Positions 17,006-27,038 are shown, counted from the stretch's first letter. The stretch: 64,000 nt of DNA from Lysobacterales bacterium (GCA_016721015.1 JADKJL010000012.1:434001-498000), one strand, 5' to 3'. The notes: generated by a model from the letters alone, not told the origin. Translations and numbers: made by a program.

Positions 17006-17192
17006 TCATCGTGTCCGTCGTTGCCTGAATTCAACGCGGCCATTGCTTCTGCCGTGAACGGGAGAAGGAATGGCCTGATACTTCCAACGGGTCAAATCAA
17101 CAGTGACTTGAAGTTCAGATGGCCCATCTCGCTGCGGCAGACTGAGTAGCGTCGGTGCCAGGTTCGGCCGGCGCCACGTGGCTGATCTGCCC

Positions 17193-19109
17193 CTATTCGC
17201 TTTTCAGGTAGCGCTCGAAGAAGCGCACGATCTCGACCGTTGAACGCACCCTGTTCGGCGTCTTGCGCCAGCCGTGGCCTTCATCGGGAAACAACACATA
17301 CTGGACGGGCACGTTGCGGCGCTTGAGGTTTTCGACCACCTGCTCTGCTTCGACCACGGGAACGTTGGTGTCGTTGGCGCCGTGCAACACGATGGTCGGC
17401 GATTGAATCTGGTCGATCTTGTGGATCGGCGACAGGCGCTTGAGCAAGTCGGCCTGGGTTTTTGGATCGCCGTACTCCACCTTCGAGACCGCCGCCATCC
17501 ACGGCTGGGTATGCGCGAAGAACGTCTCGAAGTTGACCATGCCGAAAAGATCGGCGCCGGCGGCAAAAGTATCCGGAAATTCGGTCAGACCCACCAGCAC
17601 CGCATAGCCACCATAGGAGCCGCCCATGATGCCCAGGCGTTTGACATCGCCTACGCCGGACTTCACCAGATAGTCGGCGGCTGACTTGATGTCGCGGTTG
17701 GCATTGAAACGCAGCGCACCGTTATCGAGGTTGACGAAACGCTTGCCGAAGCCGCTTGAACCACGAATGTTGGGCGCAAACACGGCCATGCCGCTCGCCA
17801 GCAGAGCCTGATAATCGCCACGGAAAGTCGGGGTGTCCCGGCCTTCGGGACCACCATGAAAACTCAGCACTACGGCGCCGGGCGCCTTGAAATCCCGGGG
17901 TAAATAGAGCCAGCCCGACAATTCGAGGCCGTCATGAGCCTTGAACGTGCGCAATTCTGGCCGAATCAGCGAGGCGAGGTCGACGCCGGGATGCGGGCTT
18001 TCGGTCAGGCGCGTGTAGTGGCCGCTATCGGGCGTGAAAATCCACAGATCCGAAGGCGAATTCGAGCCAACCAGCGCAAACGCCACACGCGTGCCATCCG
18101 GAGAGAACTTCATACTGTTGACAATTTCGACCGGCAACGGCGGCAGCGGTGTGCGCTTGCCATCGGCGAATTGGTAAAACTCCAGTTCGCTGCGCCCGCC
18201 CACATTCCACTCGAGCAAGGCGCGGTTTCCCTGCGGATCCAGTTCAAAGTCGGACAGCTCCGCATCATCGCGTCCGGCCAGCAACTTGATCGCGCCCGGC
18301 TTGCCCTTGTTGTCGAATTTGATCTGGGCGAAAGCGACGCGGTCGCGGCCGCCGTTCGAGCCGAGGTAGACACGCGAATCATCCCGCGAGAACTTTCCGA
18401 AAAACGTACCCGGCCCCTTGTGTGCGGTCAGCAGCGTTTCCTTGCCATCGGCGAGTTCGACTCGAACCAGATTGTTGTTGCCGCGATTGATCAGCCGTTC
18501 GACCAGCGCGTAGCGGCCGTCATGGCTTATTCCATCGATCCCGCCGACACCCTGATTCTTTACCGCGTTCATCGCGACAGCTTTTGTAGGGTCGTAAATC
18601 CAGCCGTCCATCGCGGCCGGATCACGCACGTTGGCCGAGAAGTAGAAACGCCCGTCCGGTGCAAAATCGCCGAAGAAATTGTTGACCTCACCGCCCGCAG
18701 TGATTCGGGTCTGCCCCATGCCTTCCGGCGTGGTGAGATAGATTTGCGAGTTGAGTCCACCGCCAGGCGCGAGGATGTAGGCGAGGGTCTTGCCATCGGG
18801 CGACCACGCCACACCGCTGGCCGGATCGTCGAACGCAGTGACCTGGCGGGGATAGCTGCCAGCCGCCGCAATCACCCATACCTGGGGCGAACCACTCAGA
18901 TTCGCCAGGTAGGCGATTTGCGTTCCGTCAGGCGACCATTTCGGATAATACGCACCTCCAACCTTCGCCAGCGCCGTGACGCTGCGGGTCAACGCGGTAT
19001 CCGCGACTTCCGGCTCGGCGGCCTCAGCGCTCGCGACCAGCCAAAGTATCAGCACGATCGCCGCAATACTCCTGCGCTTGAATCCAACGTCGGTTTGATC
19101 GAGATGCAT
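17193..19109 (-). CDS. S9-family prolyl oligopeptidase-like peptidase (secreted)
   Basis: This 638-residue protein has a signal peptide (IAAIVLILWLVASAEAAEP). A WD40/TolB-like propeller follows over about residues 45-370 (repeated WSPDGTQIAYL-like blades), and then an alpha/beta-hydrolase domain. The nucleophile Ser is in GGSYGGYAVL, the Asp in HGANDTNVPV and the His in DEGHGWRK, so the triad is complete. It resembles acylaminoacyl peptidase / dipeptidyl peptidase relatives (S9C). A periplasmic peptide-degrading role is inferred. A second S9 enzyme lies at 38167-40263. Confidence 0.93.
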   Translation of the reverse strand: MHLDQTDVGFKRRSIAAIVLILWLVASAEAAEPEVADTALTRSVTALAKVGGAYYPKWSPDGTQIAYLANLSGSPQVWVIAAAGSYPRQVTAFDDPASGVAWSPDGKTLAYILAPGGGLNSQIYLTTPEGMGQTRITAGGEVNNFFGDFAPDGRFYFSANVRDPAAMDGWIYDPTKAVAMNAVKNQGVGGIDGISHDGRYALVERLINRGNNNLVRVELADGKETLLTAHKGPGTFFGKFSRDDSRVYLGSNGGRDRVAFAQIKFDNKGKPGAIKLLAGRDDAELSDFELDPQGNRALLEWNVGGRSELEFYQFADGKRTPLPPLPVEIVNSMKFSPDGTRVAFALVGSNSPSDLWIFTPDSGHYTRLTESPHPGVDLASLIRPELRTFKAHDGLELSGWLYLPRDFKAPGAVVLSFHGGPEGRDTPTFRGDYQALLASGMAVFAPNIRGSSGFGKRFVNLDNGALRFNANRDIKSAADYLVKSGVGDVKRLGIMGGSYGGYAVLVGLTEFPDTFAAGADLFGMVNFETFFAHTQPWMAAVSKVEYGDPKTQADLLKRLSPIHKIDQIQSPTIVLHGANDTNVPVVEAEQVVENLKRRNVPVQYVLFPDEGHGWRKTPNRVRSTVEIVRFFERYLKSE

Positions 19110-19518
19110 GGTCTGAAGCCTCTATGCGTACAAAGGCCTGATTGTATCGCGGCCGCCCGAGCCCAAATACGTCAAAGTGGCGCTGTAGAAAAGTGGGCGG
19201 AGCAATCGTGTACCCGGATCGTGCAATCTTGTCCGCACGCAACTTGGATATTCCGACCTTGTGACAAATCAATGCGCGAACAAGATTTGAATGGCAAACC
19301 CGAATACCCAGATCCCTCGCATTGTCCATTTTTCTGAATCGGCAATGTCCTGTTGCCTTGCGGAACTGAAGCCTGAGCCCCGGCATGTGCCGAGATCGAA
19401 TTGCTCACCGCGATGGCGAGACGGTGCCTGAATCCATCCATGAAATTCTGGTAAGCCCGGTTGAATTCTGTTTGGTGTGTCAAGACGACATCTAACCCGA
19501 ATCTTTTCAGGCGAGCAA
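19110..19518. other. Upstream region of the S9 peptidase, no gene recognised
   Basis: Several overlapping short frames occur on both strands, none with a recognisable domain. The MITE begins at 19519. Confidence 0.4.
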
Positions 19519-19684
19519 CTAGTGTGGTGTCCCGCAAATAGCTGGGTGGAATCGCGCCGCGGATTCGGTCCCGAGACAAGGCGCGAGGAAGAGGCATAGT
19601 GGGGCTATGGTGACGACGAGCAACGCAGGATCGGGGCCGAAGACCAAGCGAGTTTGCCTAGTTATTTGCGGGGCACCACACTAG
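19519..19684. mobile_element. MITE-like element with near-perfect 22-bp terminal inverted repeats
   Basis: CTAGTGTGGTGTCCCGCAAATA (19519-19540) is matched by the inverted TATTTGCGGGGCACCACACTAG (19663-19684) with one mismatch. The outer CTAG on each side could be a 4-bp target duplication, as in IS5-group insertions that favour C(T/A)A(G/A). The 122-bp interior has no transposase. It is best read as a non-autonomous element mobilised in trans. Confidence 0.8.
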
Positions 19685-19723
19685 CCCACCCCAGTTCGAC
19701 TCCGCTCCATGACTGCACGGTTA

Positions 19724-20521
19724 TCATCTGGCCCGGCGCTCCACAAGCTTGATACTCGCCCCATCAACCAACCACACTGTGCCGTGTGGAGGCGTCGATA
19801 CAACGATGGGTTTTTTTGCCCAGATGCTCCAGAACACATGAACTTCCGTGGGTACCGGATCCAGCAAATGAGTCACGATCAGGCCCAAAGCTTTCGGTTC
19901 GTTCTGGAGCTGAATGCAGGTCCTGGTGAACGGCCGAATTTTTGCCTCACCCGAACCATTGTCGACTTCGACCCGGTACGCCCCACCAATAGGTACGACG
20001 TGCTTTTCTGTAGTACCCGGCACTAAATAGACGACCCAAGTGCTGATGCCACCCTCGCTGGGCAAGACTACTGAGTTGTATTTCTCCGCACACGGTTGAA
20101 ATTCCAGGGCAGTAGCAATTGATCGCGCCTTAGCGGCACCAGCCTCGAAATCAGACAGCGGCTCGGGCGTCGCCAGTACGACAGCCTTTCCAACCAGCCT
20201 CCCGTCTGAATCAACTTTCACGCGGTAAAGGGCCTCAGCCGGATCGCCTTTTTTGCTCCCTAGAAACGTGACGACAATATCCTGGCCCAACTCCTCAGAC
20301 ACCCAGCCTTGCAGGCGCTCGTCGCGTTTGAAGCCATGCGCCTTTGCAAGGGCATCGGTGGCGACCGCAGCCGCCCGATCATGCCTGAAGATAAGGCTTC
20401 CAGTTCTTTCGGCCATGCGCAATGCGCTCTCCTCCTGTACCAGGGGAAGTTCGGATGGCAACGGATCTTCGGCATGCGCGAACGAACACCAGACAAGCAA
20501 GATCAGTAGCAGACGGATCAT
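19724..20521 (-). CDS. Secreted protein of unknown function
   Basis: This 265-residue protein has a signal peptide (MIRLLLILLVWCSFAHAEDP). The ATG at 20521 is preferred over one four codons upstream because GGAG is correctly spaced before it. The mature part has a PepSY-like feel (ALYRVKVDSDGRLVGKAVVLATPEP; GGAYRVEVDNGSGEAKI), but I cannot assign a family with confidence. A 614-bp gap holding the MITE separates it from the S9 gene downstream. Confidence 0.7.
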   Translation of the reverse strand: MIRLLLILLVWCSFAHAEDPLPSELPLVQEESALRMAERTGSLIFRHDRAAAVATDALAKAHGFKRDERLQGWVSEELGQDIVVTFLGSKKGDPAEALYRVKVDSDGRLVGKAVVLATPEPLSDFEAGAAKARSIATALEFQPCAEKYNSVVLPSEGGISTWVVYLVPGTTEKHVVPIGGAYRVEVDNGSGEAKIRPFTRTCIQLQNEPKALGLIVTHLLDPVPTEVHVFWSIWAKKPIVVSTPPHGTVWLVDGASIKLVERRAR

Positions 20522-21205
20522 GGGGAGCTCCATTCTTGAGGTCTACCGTCCACGTTGGCTCACGGTTGGACGCAACACGAACCAATTTACGCGCATTTCT
20601 GCCTGGCGGATAGACACGCTCCATCTGGATTGGGCAATTCAAACATGCCTCGGGGCTTTTCTACTTTCGTAGCTTCCTCTGGAAATTCGCATTTCCAGTT
20701 GCCACATAGATAGACCCGCCCCCGAGTCTCGGAAACCTGCATTTTCAGTCGCTACATCGCAGGAGCCGACCCCAAGTCTCGATATGGGCAGGGCAGCCGG
20801 CGATTGCGGACGACGTGGCACCTGGATCAGCGGCATCACCAGTGGTGAAGCTCAAAGTTGCAGCGCTCACATTTCGACGACCCGGCGGCTACGACCGTCA
20901 TTCTCATTCCGGTGCCTCAATTGGCATCGCATGACTTTCTACGCCAACCGCTGTTTGGCGGCGGTCACGTCGTCGATCCCGCTCAGATCTGCGCCTGGTC
21001 ACCGCCACGCTCCGACCGCCCGGGGGTACTTCGACAGATCAGGAAATGCACAGTAGCGGCGTCGCTCGCCCCGGGATGGCGTGCGCGTGAGACTAAATCA
21101 CACCGTTTTGCGCATATACGTTTCGAGTCTGCATGAGTCCGGCGTTGTTGAGTGCTGGGCTTTCCGCAATCAAGCACCTCAGTCATCAACGAAAGGACCA
21201 CCGCC
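20522..21205. other. Intergenic region with no convincing gene
   Basis: This 684-bp stretch lies between a minus-strand secreted protein gene and the plus-strand LRR gene. It holds the 50-bp direct repeat listed separately and must hold both promoters. Frames of about 90 codons at 20784-21136 overlap one another and show no domain or good start signal. Confidence 0.4.
20686..20785. repeat. Two tandem imperfect 50-bp direct repeats
   Basis: Units at 20686-20735 and 20736-20785 share GCATTT(C/T)CAGT, GC(C/T)ACAT, CCCC(G/A)AGTCTCG and intervening positions, about three quarters identical. They are old enough to have diverged. The role is unknown. Confidence 0.6.
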
Positions 21206-22069
21206 ATGCCGTCCCTACTCAAGTTCTCATCGCCAGCTACGCAGCTACTGCTCGCATCGACAGGCATCCCGTCGCGGATTGTTCCGCGTAGCCAGTTCTG
21301 GCTGGTGATCGCGATCCTGGGCATGGGTCTGGCACTTCCCGCCAAGGCGGACATCCCGGTAGGCGAACGGGCCGTGCTTCAGGCGATTTATGCCTCCACT
21401 GGCGGCGCGAACTGGACCGGCAACGCGGGCTGGAATGGTCCGCCAGGCACCGAGTGCCTCGATTGGCAGGGTGTCGAATGTGACGCGGCACACAATCATG
21501 TGACCAAGGTCCGGATCCACAGCAACAACCTTGTCGGCTCACTCCCGTCCATTACCGGCTTGACCGATCTTGAGGAGTTCCAGGTTCAAAACAATCACCT
21601 GACGGGCCGGATTCCACAACTGGCGGGAATGACAAAGCTTCGGCTTGTCGTGCTGAACGACAATCAGTTCAGCGGTCCGATTCCAGCTTTGGGGGGGCTC
21701 TCGCAGCTGATCAGTTTTGTCGCCTTTTCAAATCAGCTCACGGGCTCGATCCCGCCGTTGACCGACTTATCCAGCATGATGGTTTTCAATGTCCGTTCCA
21801 ACCAGCTTTTCGGCTCTCTTCCGTCACTCGCTGGTCTCACAAGCCTCAGGAGCATTGTGCTTTACAGCAATCAATTGAGTGGCGACCTGCCCGACGTACC
21901 GCACCCCAATGCGCTGGGGAACGGTTCTTCGTTGCTGTGTCTGCACAACGATGGAAACGGATTCAGTCCGTCTCCAAACGCCGGTTGGGATTACGCGACG
22001 GGAATAGCGCCTTGGTACCTGATGTGCGACTCAACGCCGGATCCGATTTCCGCGAACGGATTCGACTGA
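21206..22069 (+). CDS. Secreted plant-type leucine-rich-repeat protein with IFxxGF-like C-tail
   Basis: This 287-residue protein has an N-terminal export segment (FWLVIAILGMGLALPAKAD). An LRRNT-like cap follows (ERAVLQAIYASTGGANWTGNAGWNG, ECLDWQGVECD), then about six plant-type LRRs (LTGRIPQLAGMTKLRLVVLNDNQFSGPIP and kin). The end is DPISANGFD, related to the tail on three other secreted proteins in this window. The ATG at 21206 is chosen over an upstream frame start because AAAGGA precedes it. LRR proteins of this kind bind proteins or glycans; the ligand is unknown. A decayed paralogue follows immediately. Confidence 0.87.
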   Translation: MPSLLKFSSPATQLLLASTGIPSRIVPRSQFWLVIAILGMGLALPAKADIPVGERAVLQAIYASTGGANWTGNAGWNGPPGTECLDWQGVECDAAHNHVTKVRIHSNNLVGSLPSITGLTDLEEFQVQNNHLTGRIPQLAGMTKLRLVVLNDNQFSGPIPALGGLSQLISFVAFSNQLTGSIPPLTDLSSMMVFNVRSNQLFGSLPSLAGLTSLRSIVLYSNQLSGDLPDVPHPNALGNGSSLLCLHNDGNGFSPSPNAGWDYATGIAPWYLMCDSTPDPISANGFD

Positions 22070-22117
22070 CCGATACGACGAGCGCCAAGAACACTATGCT
22101 AAGACAGGAATACAACC

Positions 22118-22415
22118 ATGCCGCCTCTACGTCGGTTTTCATCACCAGTTTCCCCGCTTGCTTGCCCTGTCGACGGCAATCCAGTCATGCGGAGGCGCGC
22201 GCAGGTGGGGTTGGTTGATGCTCACGTTGGCGGGCATGGTTGCAGCATTTCTTGCAAATGCGGATATCCCGGCGGGTGGGCGGGCCGTGCTCCTGGCGCT
22301 TTGCGCGCATGCCGGCGGTCAAAATAGACCGGCAAGGCCGGCTGGAACCGCCCTGCACCGAGTGCGACTGGCAGGCCGTCACCCGTGACGTGGCAAATTA
22401 CGATGTAACCGGCTG
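22118..22415 (+). pseudogene. Decayed duplicate of the LRR protein gene
   Basis: Split over three frames are MPPLRRFSSPVSPL, then WLMLTLAGMVAAFLANADIPAGGRAVLLALCAHAGG, then TGKAGWN and CTECDWQAVTRDVANYDVT. These match, in order, the start, signal segment and LRRNT cap of the upstream gene (MPSLLKFSSP; ADIPVGERAVLQAIYASTGG; TGNAGWN; CLDWQGVECDAAHNHVT). Frameshifts and loss of the repeats show it is a dead tandem copy. Confidence 0.8.
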
Positions 22416-22976
22416 CTCGTCGCGGACAAGATCCTTTGCGGCCACGCAAAACCATCGCAAGACCTTCATCAAACCCTCACTAAACCCTTGAGCCATTGCA
22501 AAGCTTCGATTGCTAGGATGGCCGAGCTGAAAACAGACACCGAAGATGCACGGCAGCGCCATCTGTGCCGTTGAAAAGATCGCTGTATTTGCGAGGGTTG
22601 ACGGACCATTGCCGATCCGGTCGTTCCGGCTTCCTGAACGGGGGAGCGTTGCAACGGGCGTCAGTGAACATCACTGACATTCCCGCGCCCGGCAGGTGGT
22701 CCATCCAATTCCACCGCCAATATTCGCAAACTGGGCGGCTGCACGAATACCGGTAACAACAGCGCCGACTTCAGCGTCGGGACGCCAACACCTCGAAATA
22801 CCTCAGCCCCGCAAAACCCATGCTCCGGAGGCGCCATTCCTTCGATAAGCGTTGCCGATATTTCGCCGGATGAAGGTAATACAGCGGTCACGCCATTTTT
22901 ATTTACCGTAACGCTCAGTACAGCGGCTGGAGCCGGCGGCGTCTCGCTCAGCTACGCCACCGCGGATGGCACAGCG

Positions 22977-25019
22977 TTGGCCGGCACCGACTACACCGGG
23001 GCGAGCGGCATGGGCAGCATCGCTGCAGGCGCAATGTCGACAACGGTTTCCATCAATGTGATCGGCAATACCACGCCACAAGCAGACCGGAGCTTCAGCC
23101 TGAACCTGATCGGCATCAACGGCGCCCTGCCAAACTCGCTCAGCGCCGCCGCGACGATCAGGAACGACGATATCGGCACCCATGCGATCCACGATATCCA
23201 GGGTGCGGGCGCCAGTTCGCCAATCGTAGGCCAAGGCGTCAATACGCTCGGCAATATCGTCACCGCGATCGGTCCGAACGGCTTCTTCATCCAGGATCCC
23301 AATCCCGATGGCTCGGCAATGACCTCGGAGGGCATCTATGTGTCCACGTTGACGGCACCGACTGTGTTCGTCGGTGACAAGGTGAACCTGACCGCCAAGG
23401 TCATTGAATACTTCGGCTTCACCGAACTCGCCGAGATCAGCGGCCTCGTCATCGTCAGCACCGGCAACCCGTTGCCGGCCGCAGTCGTGTTCGATGCCAA
23501 TAGGCCCTCGCAGGATCTGCTCTCCTTGAGCTGCGGAACCACCAACTTCGAGTGCTTCGAAGGCATGCGCGTGCAGATCGACAACGGCATCGTCGCCCGC
23601 GCCAACCAGACGTTCAGCGCGGATCCCTACGCGCAGATCTTTGCCTCGGCCTCAGGCACGCGCTCGCTGCGCACCCCGGGTCTTCTCTATCCGCTGACAC
23701 CGGGCGTCGCCAATCCAAATGCGCAGCAGTTCAATGGCAATCCGCATATCTTCGAGATCGATACCGATGCGTTGGGCGCGGTGCCAGCCAATACCGCAAT
23801 CACCGGCGGCAGCCGCTTCGCCGCGTCCGGCGTGGTCGCCTGCAACCTCGGCGATTACGAAGTGTGGCCGACCGCGTTCACGGTGACCGAGGCCAATCCG
23901 ATTCCACGCCCGGTCAAGAGTGGCCAGCTCGGTACCGAATTGCGCATCGGCAGCTTCAACCTGGCCAGGTTGTGCGACACAGTGGCCGACAGCACGCTCC
24001 CGTATCTATGCCCCGCCAGTGGTTTCGAACCGACCGTGGCCGAGCTGGCCTTGAAGGTCGCGCGCCTGTCGGACTACCTTGGCAACGTGCTCAGGCTGCC
24101 CGATGTCATCGGCGTGGAAGAGGCTGAAAAAATCACCGTGCTGCAGATGTTTGCCGACAAGATCAGCAGCGATTTCGGCATCACCTACAGCGCATACCTC
24201 GAAGAAGGCAATGACCCTGAAGGCCTCGATGTCGGCAACCTGGTGCGTGGAGATCGGATCGGCAATGTCGTCATCACCCAGCTCGACAAGAACGAGATGT
24301 GGCTCGATCCGCTCGACAGCCAGATGCATGAACTGCACACGCGACCCGCGCTCAAACTGGAGGCGACCTTCGACGGGCACCCCTTCGCGACGATCGTCAT
24401 CCAGCCGAGATCGCACAACTGCGTCGACGTGCCATCGACCATTTCCAGCTGCACTCAGGTCGAAATCGAGCGCAACCGCCAGATGCGCTTCGCCCAAGGC
24501 AAATCGATCGCGATGCGCGTTCAGCAGGAACACGTAGCCCAATCCAATCGACCGCTGCTGGTGATCGGCGGATTCAACGACTTCCCGTTCGGCGATGGCC
24601 TGGTTCACCTGACAGGCCTGATCGAAGGCCGTTATGACGACACCAGCAACGTGCTCCACCTCGATGGCCCCAACATCGTCGCCCCGCCGTTGTGGGATGC
24701 GCTGAAATCGCTGCCGGCCAACGAGCAGTATTCGTACCTGTTCACCGAAAAATTCGGCGAAATCCTGGGTCACACGCAGGTCGGATCCGACCGCGGACGT
24801 GATGTACCGACCCTGCAAGCGCTCGATCTCGCCTTGCTCAATGACGCCGCGCGCGCGCAGTTCGTCGATTTCGAATACGGGCGTGCCAACCTGGATGTGG
24901 CCGCTGCCGACTTGAATGCGAGTACCACGGCAGTCGGCACTTCCTACCACGATGGCTTCGTCGTGCGCCTTGCAACCGACCGTATCTTTGCCGACGGTTT
25001 TGGTGGTGATCAGTGGTAG
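22977..25019 (+). CDS. Calx-beta/ExeM-type extracellular nuclease-like protein, probably inactive and 5'-truncated
   Basis: The frame is open from 22668, but no ATG lies before the TTG at 22977. Upstream in frame are the end of a lamin-tail-like domain (LGGCTNTGNNSADFSVGTPTPRNT) and the start of a Calx-beta domain (SISVADISPDEGN). A signal peptide and the front of the lamin-tail domain are missing. The rest is an endonuclease/exonuclease/phosphatase fold (LRIGSFNLARL; DVIGVEEAEK). Key motifs are altered: GDFN reads GGFN (24567-24578) and SDHDP reads SYHDG (24942-24956). It ends DRIFADGFGGDQW. The long clean frame suggests recent decay or a retained non-catalytic role. Confidence 0.7.
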   Translation: MAGTDYTGASGMGSIAAGAMSTTVSINVIGNTTPQADRSFSLNLIGINGALPNSLSAAATIRNDDIGTHAIHDIQGAGASSPIVGQGVNTLGNIVTAIGPNGFFIQDPNPDGSAMTSEGIYVSTLTAPTVFVGDKVNLTAKVIEYFGFTELAEISGLVIVSTGNPLPAAVVFDANRPSQDLLSLSCGTTNFECFEGMRVQIDNGIVARANQTFSADPYAQIFASASGTRSLRTPGLLYPLTPGVANPNAQQFNGNPHIFEIDTDALGAVPANTAITGGSRFAASGVVACNLGDYEVWPTAFTVTEANPIPRPVKSGQLGTELRIGSFNLARLCDTVADSTLPYLCPASGFEPTVAELALKVARLSDYLGNVLRLPDVIGVEEAEKITVLQMFADKISSDFGITYSAYLEEGNDPEGLDVGNLVRGDRIGNVVITQLDKNEMWLDPLDSQMHELHTRPALKLEATFDGHPFATIVIQPRSHNCVDVPSTISSCTQVEIERNRQMRFAQGKSIAMRVQQEHVAQSNRPLLVIGGFNDFPFGDGLVHLTGLIEGRYDDTSNVLHLDGPNIVAPPLWDALKSLPANEQYSYLFTEKFGEILGHTQVGSDRGRDVPTLQALDLALLNDAARAQFVDFEYGRANLDVAAADLNASTTAVGTSYHDGFVVRLATDRIFADGFGGDQW

Positions 25020-25132
25020 TGCAAACAGATGGCGCCTTTCGGCCAGGGTCGCGTCCGCCTCGATGTTTGTCGAAGTGCGGGTTCCTTTTGTCGCAAATAA
25101 ACACATTGCCAGGCCTGCATCGAGGGAATTTC

Positions 25133-26554
25133 ATGCATGACGTGAATTGCTCGATCAAGCCCGCACATCTGGCCCGGCTCGCTGCCGCGTTCGCGGCTGC
25201 CACGCTACTGGCCACGCCGCTGCTTGCTGCTGGCGAAGAATGTAATGAAGCATGCTGGGAGTGGCAGGTCGATTCGCACTCGAATGGCCCCACGACCGGA
25301 TTCGCGCCCGTCGGCCCTTGGCTCGTGCACGCGATCGGCGGCGTTGTCTACGTGCGCGCGAAAGCAACTGGCCAGCAGCTATCAGAGTATGTGACTAGTC
25401 CTAAGGGAACCGCGCGCGTACCGGCAGTGGTTGACCTTGGCGAGAGCGAGGAGCACTGGTATGCCTTCGTAGCCGCCGCTGGCGGCAGGTTGAGCAAGCT
25501 CGACCTCGCCACGCCCTTGCCGGCCACTCTGCCGCTTGCCGTGGGCGACGGGCATCCGCAGGTGCGCCAGATTCAGCGCTCAAGCTGTCCGCTTGAGGAC
25601 ACCTTTATCGCAGAACCAATCGTCCAACGGCGCGCCGATTCGAACGCCGGATTCACGCCTGGCAAGGACATCGTCATGGTGGCCACGGCACTCGGCTGCG
25701 GTGATACGACGGGAAACCAGGTCTTGGCGTTCGATGCCGCCGACATCACGCAGCCGCCGCTGTGGGTGTTCAACAGCGGCGAATTCGAGATTGGGCGCAT
25801 CCACAGTTGCCTGCTCGATCTTGCCCACAACCGCTTGGTCTGTGGTGCCGAGAACCCGAGCGGTTCGCTCCAGTACGGCGTATTCAGTATCGACACCAAC
25901 GATGGCAGCCTGGTGTGGGGCTCGGACTACGGTGCCAACGTGCATGCCCGAGTTGCGTTCGGCACCCCTGGCGGTCCCGGCGCGGACCACATCTATGTCG
26001 GCGACCAGTCCGGGCACGTGCGCAGCTTTGACGCCGCCGACGGCACCCTGCGCGGCGACGCCTATATCCGTCCAGCGACGTACCACGACCCTTGGGCCAT
26101 TGACTTCGACCTCGTCGCGGCCGCAGGTGATTTTTCAGGCATCGTGCTGGCGATCGGTGGCGGCGGCGTGATGACGGCGGTCTATGACGAAGGCACCGAC
26201 TTCATCGAGCTTTGGCAAGCGACGGCGGACGACGCCGTCACCGCCCCGATCGTGATCTCGGAACTCGCTAAAGCTTACGTCGGATTGAAAGACGGGAGAT
26301 TCAGTCAATTCGACCTTGCAACGGGCAGCGACGACGCGAACTCCCCTATCGGTAGCTTGGGAACTGTGCCGTACTATGGCGGCATGGCACTGTCAGCCTA
26401 CGTCAATGCCGACGGCGGTTGGCGTGTCGTCGGCACCTACGACTACCTGCTCCCGAATTCGCAATACGCGCTCACGCGACAGTATCGCGTGCCGTGCGTC
26501 CCCGCGACGCGCTGCCAATTCTACGATGTGATCTTTCGCGACGACTTCGAGTAG
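25133..26554 (+). CDS. Secreted PQQ/beta-propeller-type protein with IFxxxF C-tail
   Basis: This 473-residue protein has a signal peptide (LARLAAAFAAATLLATPLLAAGEE). Repeated blades are VLAFDAADITQPPLWVF, GVFSIDTNDGSLVWGSDYGANVHARVAF, IYVGDQSGHVRSFDAADGTLRGDAY and AYVGLKDGRFSQFDLATGS, which resemble PQQ-like/WD propellers. The ATG at 25133 follows GAGGGA and is preferred over an upstream frame that overlaps the nuclease gene. It ends YDVIFRDDFE, a variant of the shared tail. No PQQ-ligand or catalytic residues can be named, so a binding or structural role is as likely as an enzyme. Confidence 0.75.
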   Translation: MHDVNCSIKPAHLARLAAAFAAATLLATPLLAAGEECNEACWEWQVDSHSNGPTTGFAPVGPWLVHAIGGVVYVRAKATGQQLSEYVTSPKGTARVPAVVDLGESEEHWYAFVAAAGGRLSKLDLATPLPATLPLAVGDGHPQVRQIQRSSCPLEDTFIAEPIVQRRADSNAGFTPGKDIVMVATALGCGDTTGNQVLAFDAADITQPPLWVFNSGEFEIGRIHSCLLDLAHNRLVCGAENPSGSLQYGVFSIDTNDGSLVWGSDYGANVHARVAFGTPGGPGADHIYVGDQSGHVRSFDAADGTLRGDAYIRPATYHDPWAIDFDLVAAAGDFSGIVLAIGGGGVMTAVYDEGTDFIELWQATADDAVTAPIVISELAKAYVGLKDGRFSQFDLATGSDDANSPIGSLGTVPYYGGMALSAYVNADGGWRVVGTYDYLLPNSQYALTRQYRVPCVPATRCQFYDVIFRDDFE

Positions 26555-27038
26555 GCGTGTTGCGCATTTTCCAGAACTACGAATGCAAAACAATTTTTCA
26601 CCGATTCCACGAGAAAGATGAGCGGCCGCACGATCCTCTGTGCCGACGTGATGTGGCGAGGGTGCCGCCGCGGGCTCCAGACTGTCCGGTGACGGTGCAG
26701 GATGGGTGGGGACATTGTTTACGCAGAGCGCAGGCGAGCGAGGAAGGATGCGAGTCGCAGGGCACTGACTCAATGCCGATCACTACTGCAGGGAGGCGCT
26801 CAACCACAGTGGATTGGCTCGTCATCCACGTTCAAGCTGCAAGATCAAGATGGCTCCCGGCGTTTGCCGGCTGAGGAAGGCTCAAATCCGCACCAGTCGG
26901 GACGGATTCGAATTCGTGAATTCCTGGTTCATGTCTGGGTAACGCCAGCATGGGCTCATCCGGCCCGCATTTGTCATCCGCAAGAGCGGCAAGATGAACT
27001 TTTCCATGTACGCAACAGGACTCTCTTGCCAGACAATT
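26555..27038. other. Intergenic stretch between convergent genes
   Basis: No supported gene. At 26846-26873 a REP-like word (GATGGCTCCCGGCGTTTGCCGG) is a weak copy of the element at 12467-12494. No clear terminator was seen. Confidence 0.4.
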
